From positions 1 through 16,490 of the forward strand of contig JAIVWI010000054.1 in the NCBI GenBank assembly GCA_048636595.1: a DNA stretch of 16,490 bases. The letters run 5' to 3'. This document shows positions 14,900-16,490 of the stretch, in pieces. The DNA is from JAJRRA01 sp048636595. GTDB taxonomy: Bacteria > Pseudomonadota > Gammaproteobacteria > Xanthomonadales > SZUA-36. Both the position numbers and the translations under genes were made by a program. The notes beneath the pieces are model-generated. The model saw only the letters and a list, made by a program, of their open reading frames with translations. It did no database searches and was not told where the DNA came from. How positions within the stretch are numbered: the first letter of the stretch is position 1; each line of letters opens with the position of its first letter.

Positions 14900-15937
14900 T
14901 CAGCTACCCCTCACAACCACGCCAAAAACGGAAAACACCGCGGCGACCATCACCCAGACCATGGTAATGGGCACAAACACTTTCCAACCCAGGCGCATGA
15001 TCTGGTCATAGCGATAACGCGGATAAGTCGCACGCCACCACAGAAACAGGTTCATAAAGAACACGGTTTTCGCCAGGAACCAGAAGATACTTCCCTGGCC
15101 CAGAAATGTATCACCAATAAACCACATGCCCTCGAATGGCGACAACCAGCCTCCCGCAAACAAGATAGCGGTCAGGGCTGAAATCAAGATCATATTGGCG
15201 TATTCAGCCAGGAAGAACACTGCAAACGCAGCACCCGCATATTCAACATGAAAGCCAGCGACGATTTCGGACTCACCCTCGGCGACATCGAACGGCGCCC
15301 GGTTGGTCTCAGCCAGGCCGGAAATCACGTAAATAGCGAACAAGGGAAGCAAGGGCAGCCAGAACCAGTCCAGCAGGCCACCTTGCTGAGCCAACACGAT
15401 TTCCCTCAGGTTCAGGGAACCCGACAGGATAAGAACCCCAAGCAGTGCGAAACCCATTGCAATCTCGTAGGAAACCATCTGCGCACTCGACCTGAGAGCG
15501 CCGAGAAAAGCATATTTGGAGTTCGATGCCCAGCCCGCGATAATCAAGCCGTAAACACCGATGGAAGACATGGCCAGGATATACAGCAGCCCGGCGTCAA
15601 TGTCCGCGATCACCATCCGCTCGTTAAACGGTATGACAACCCAGGCTGCAAATGCCGGCGCCAATGAAAGTACCGGCGCCATTAAGAACAGGAACTTGTT
15701 GGCGTTCTCGGGCAGGACGATTTCTTTCATCAACAGCTTGAATACGTCTGCAAACGGTTGCAACAGGCCCAGTGGTCCAATGCGGTTCGGACCCCTGCGC
15801 ACCTGCATATAGCCAATGACTTTGCGTTCCATGTAGGTGTAATACGCCACCGCTATAATCAGCGGAAGCACTACCGCGACTATTTTCAATAGCAGGATGA
15901 TCATATAGATCATCTGATCCCACCAGGTCTCAGGCAT
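14900..15937 (-). CDS. nuoH: NADH-quinone oxidoreductase subunit H
   Basis: NuoH forms much of the quinone-binding chamber and the start of the proton path in the membrane heel of complex I. The start MPETWWDQ at 15937 gives 345 residues; an open frame reaching 16003 has arginine-rich residues unlike the family. Motifs present are the Tyr/Glu-rich first helix (YMERKVIGYMQVRRGPNRIG), the polar segment QMVSYEIAMGFALLG with Glu158, and the quinone-loop motif GLAETNRAPFDVAEGESEIV (from about residue 207). The ATG shares its A with the nuoG TGA (TGATG), and GGAGG lies seven bases upstream. The loop sequence is of the alpha/mitochondrial type rather than the E. coli type. Confidence 0.98.
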   Translation of the reverse strand: MPETWWDQMIYMIILLLKIVAVVLPLIIAVAYYTYMERKVIGYMQVRRGPNRIGPLGLLQPFADVFKLLMKEIVLPENANKFLFLMAPVLSLAPAFAAWVVIPFNERMVIADIDAGLLYILAMSSIGVYGLIIAGWASNSKYAFLGALRSSAQMVSYEIAMGFALLGVLILSGSLNLREIVLAQQGGLLDWFWLPLLPLFAIYVISGLAETNRAPFDVAEGESEIVAGFHVEYAGAAFAVFFLAEYANMILISALTAILFAGGWLSPFEGMWFIGDTFLGQGSIFWFLAKTVFFMNLFLWWRATYPRYRYDQIMRLGWKVFVPITMVWVMVAAVFSVFGVVVRGS

Positions 15938-16490
15938 CAGGCCACCTCCACGATGACGGGTGCAACCGCCTGTCCAAGCTCGCCGGTTCCGCTGCGCAGC
16001 CATGCGCCGCCTTCCGGTACACGGTCAGTGAAGCGGACTTCCAGCACGGCATTGTTTTCGCCCTGGCGAACCAGGGCTTTGCCGCCATCCGTCAGGCCAA
16101 GCCGGATGGCGTCCAGCGGGTTCAGGCCAACAAACTGGCTGTCTGCCTGGGCGGTCTGCTGCAAGGCTTCTGACCGCCTGCAGAGCGCGTCGATAGAGTA
16201 CATTGCCAATTCGCCGATGCGGTAAAGGCCATTTTCATGGGATGGATATTCCATGCCGCCATCACCAGCAAGTGTATCCACGGGCAGAATAGCTTCACCC
16301 ATTTGCGCCTGCAGTTCGCCAAGGTCGACCTGGTTAAAGCCTTCCAGGCCCAGTTCGTGGCCGAGTCTTCTGAGAATCTTCCAGCCCGGGCGCGCCTCGC
16401 CGACAGGATTGGCGATGCCATTGAAGCTTTGCCAGCGTGCTTCACAGTTGACGAAAGTCCCTGACGTTTCAGCGAACGTCCCGATCGGCA
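15937..16490 (-). CDS. nuoG: NADH-quinone oxidoreductase subunit G, C-terminal part (truncated by the window edge)
   Basis: NuoG is the large peripheral iron-sulfur subunit whose C-terminal domain descends from molybdopterin oxidoreductases. Only the last 183 codons are inside the window. Read by hand from 16488, the frame begins PIGTFAETSGTFVNCEARWQ and continues SFNGIANPVGEARPGWKILR and then LGHELGLEGF. This is the conserved C-terminal NuoG segment that resembles the dinucleotide-binding end of the oxidoreductase family. The remainder (LNPLDAIRLGLTDGGKALVR) has the matching beta-barrel character. The TGA overlaps the nuoH start. An internal ATG at 16302 is not the real start, because the frame is open to the edge. 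Confidence 0.93.
   Translation of the reverse strand, partial: PIGTFAETSGTFVNCEARWQSFNGIANPVGEARPGWKILRRLGHELGLEGFNQVDLGELQAQMGEAILPVDTLAGDGGMEYPSHENGLYRIGELAMYSIDALCRRSEALQQTAQADSQFVGLNPLDAIRLGLTDGGKALVRQGENNAVLEVRFTDRVPEGGAWLRSGTGELGQAVAPVIVEVA
15945..15949 (-). promoter_or_regulatory. Ribosome binding site of nuoH inside the nuoG 3' end
   Basis: GGAGG on the minus strand, seven bases before the nuoH ATG at 15937. It lies within the last codons of nuoG and fixes the nuoH start against the longer open frame. Confidence 0.75.

Noticed and set aside
15938..16003. A 22-codon N-terminal extension of nuoH
   Set aside because: It lies within nuoG in another frame, is rich in Arg and Gly unlike a membrane start, and the ATG at 15937 has a strong ribosome site.
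1..16490. Defence system, mobile element, CRISPR or biosynthetic cluster
   Set aside because: Every stretch of coding size is accounted for by conserved nuo or translation/RNA-metabolism genes on one strand. No transposase, integrase, direct-repeat array or foreign-looking segment was seen.

Overview
The window is a piece of a gammaproteobacterial chromosome with moderate GC content (mid-50s by eye). Protein sequences and gene order fit the class well, but I cannot name the genus. Every gene is on the minus strand, so the order of transcription runs from high to low coordinates. This is core housekeeping DNA. I see no insertion sequence, phage gene, CRISPR array, toxin-antitoxin pair or other accessory module, and no new system of that kind.

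Region 1 (16490 to 8450) is the downstream part of a respiratory complex I operon: nuoG (3' part only), nuoH, nuoI, nuoJ, nuoK, nuoL, nuoM and nuoN. The genes overlap or are separated by at most 31 bases. They encode the end of the large peripheral subunit, the quinone-site membrane subunit NuoH, the two-cluster ferredoxin-like NuoI, and the proton-pumping membrane arm (J, K, L, M, N). The conserved charged residues of the pumps are intact.

Region 2 (8449 to 7956) is a regulatory stretch holding one RNA gene. It has a strong promoter, the initiator tRNA-fMet(CAT), an intrinsic terminator, then a separate candidate promoter and a structured leader with a possible attenuator in front of rimP.

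Region 3 (7955 to 1) is the translation/RNA-metabolism cluster rimP-nusA-infB-rbfA-truB-rpsO-pnp, in the order known from E. coli metY-rimP-nusA-infB-rbfA-truB-rpsO-pnp. RimP and RbfA act in 30S maturation, NusA in elongation, termination and antitermination, IF2 and the initiator tRNA in initiation, TruB in tRNA psi55 formation, S15 in 30S assembly, and PNPase in RNA decay. rpsO has its own candidate promoter and a foldable leader that could be an S15 autoregulatory element. pnp is cut by the window edge after 484 codons, just before its catalytic aspartates.

The points worth a second look are in the non-coding parts: the rimP and rpsO leaders, an unpaired U1/U72 in the initiator tRNA, inverted and direct repeats in the small gaps, and the nuo operon lying directly upstream of metY-rimP. 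No gene-free stretch exceeds 300 bases; the longest runs from 7956 to 8229 and is described feature by feature.
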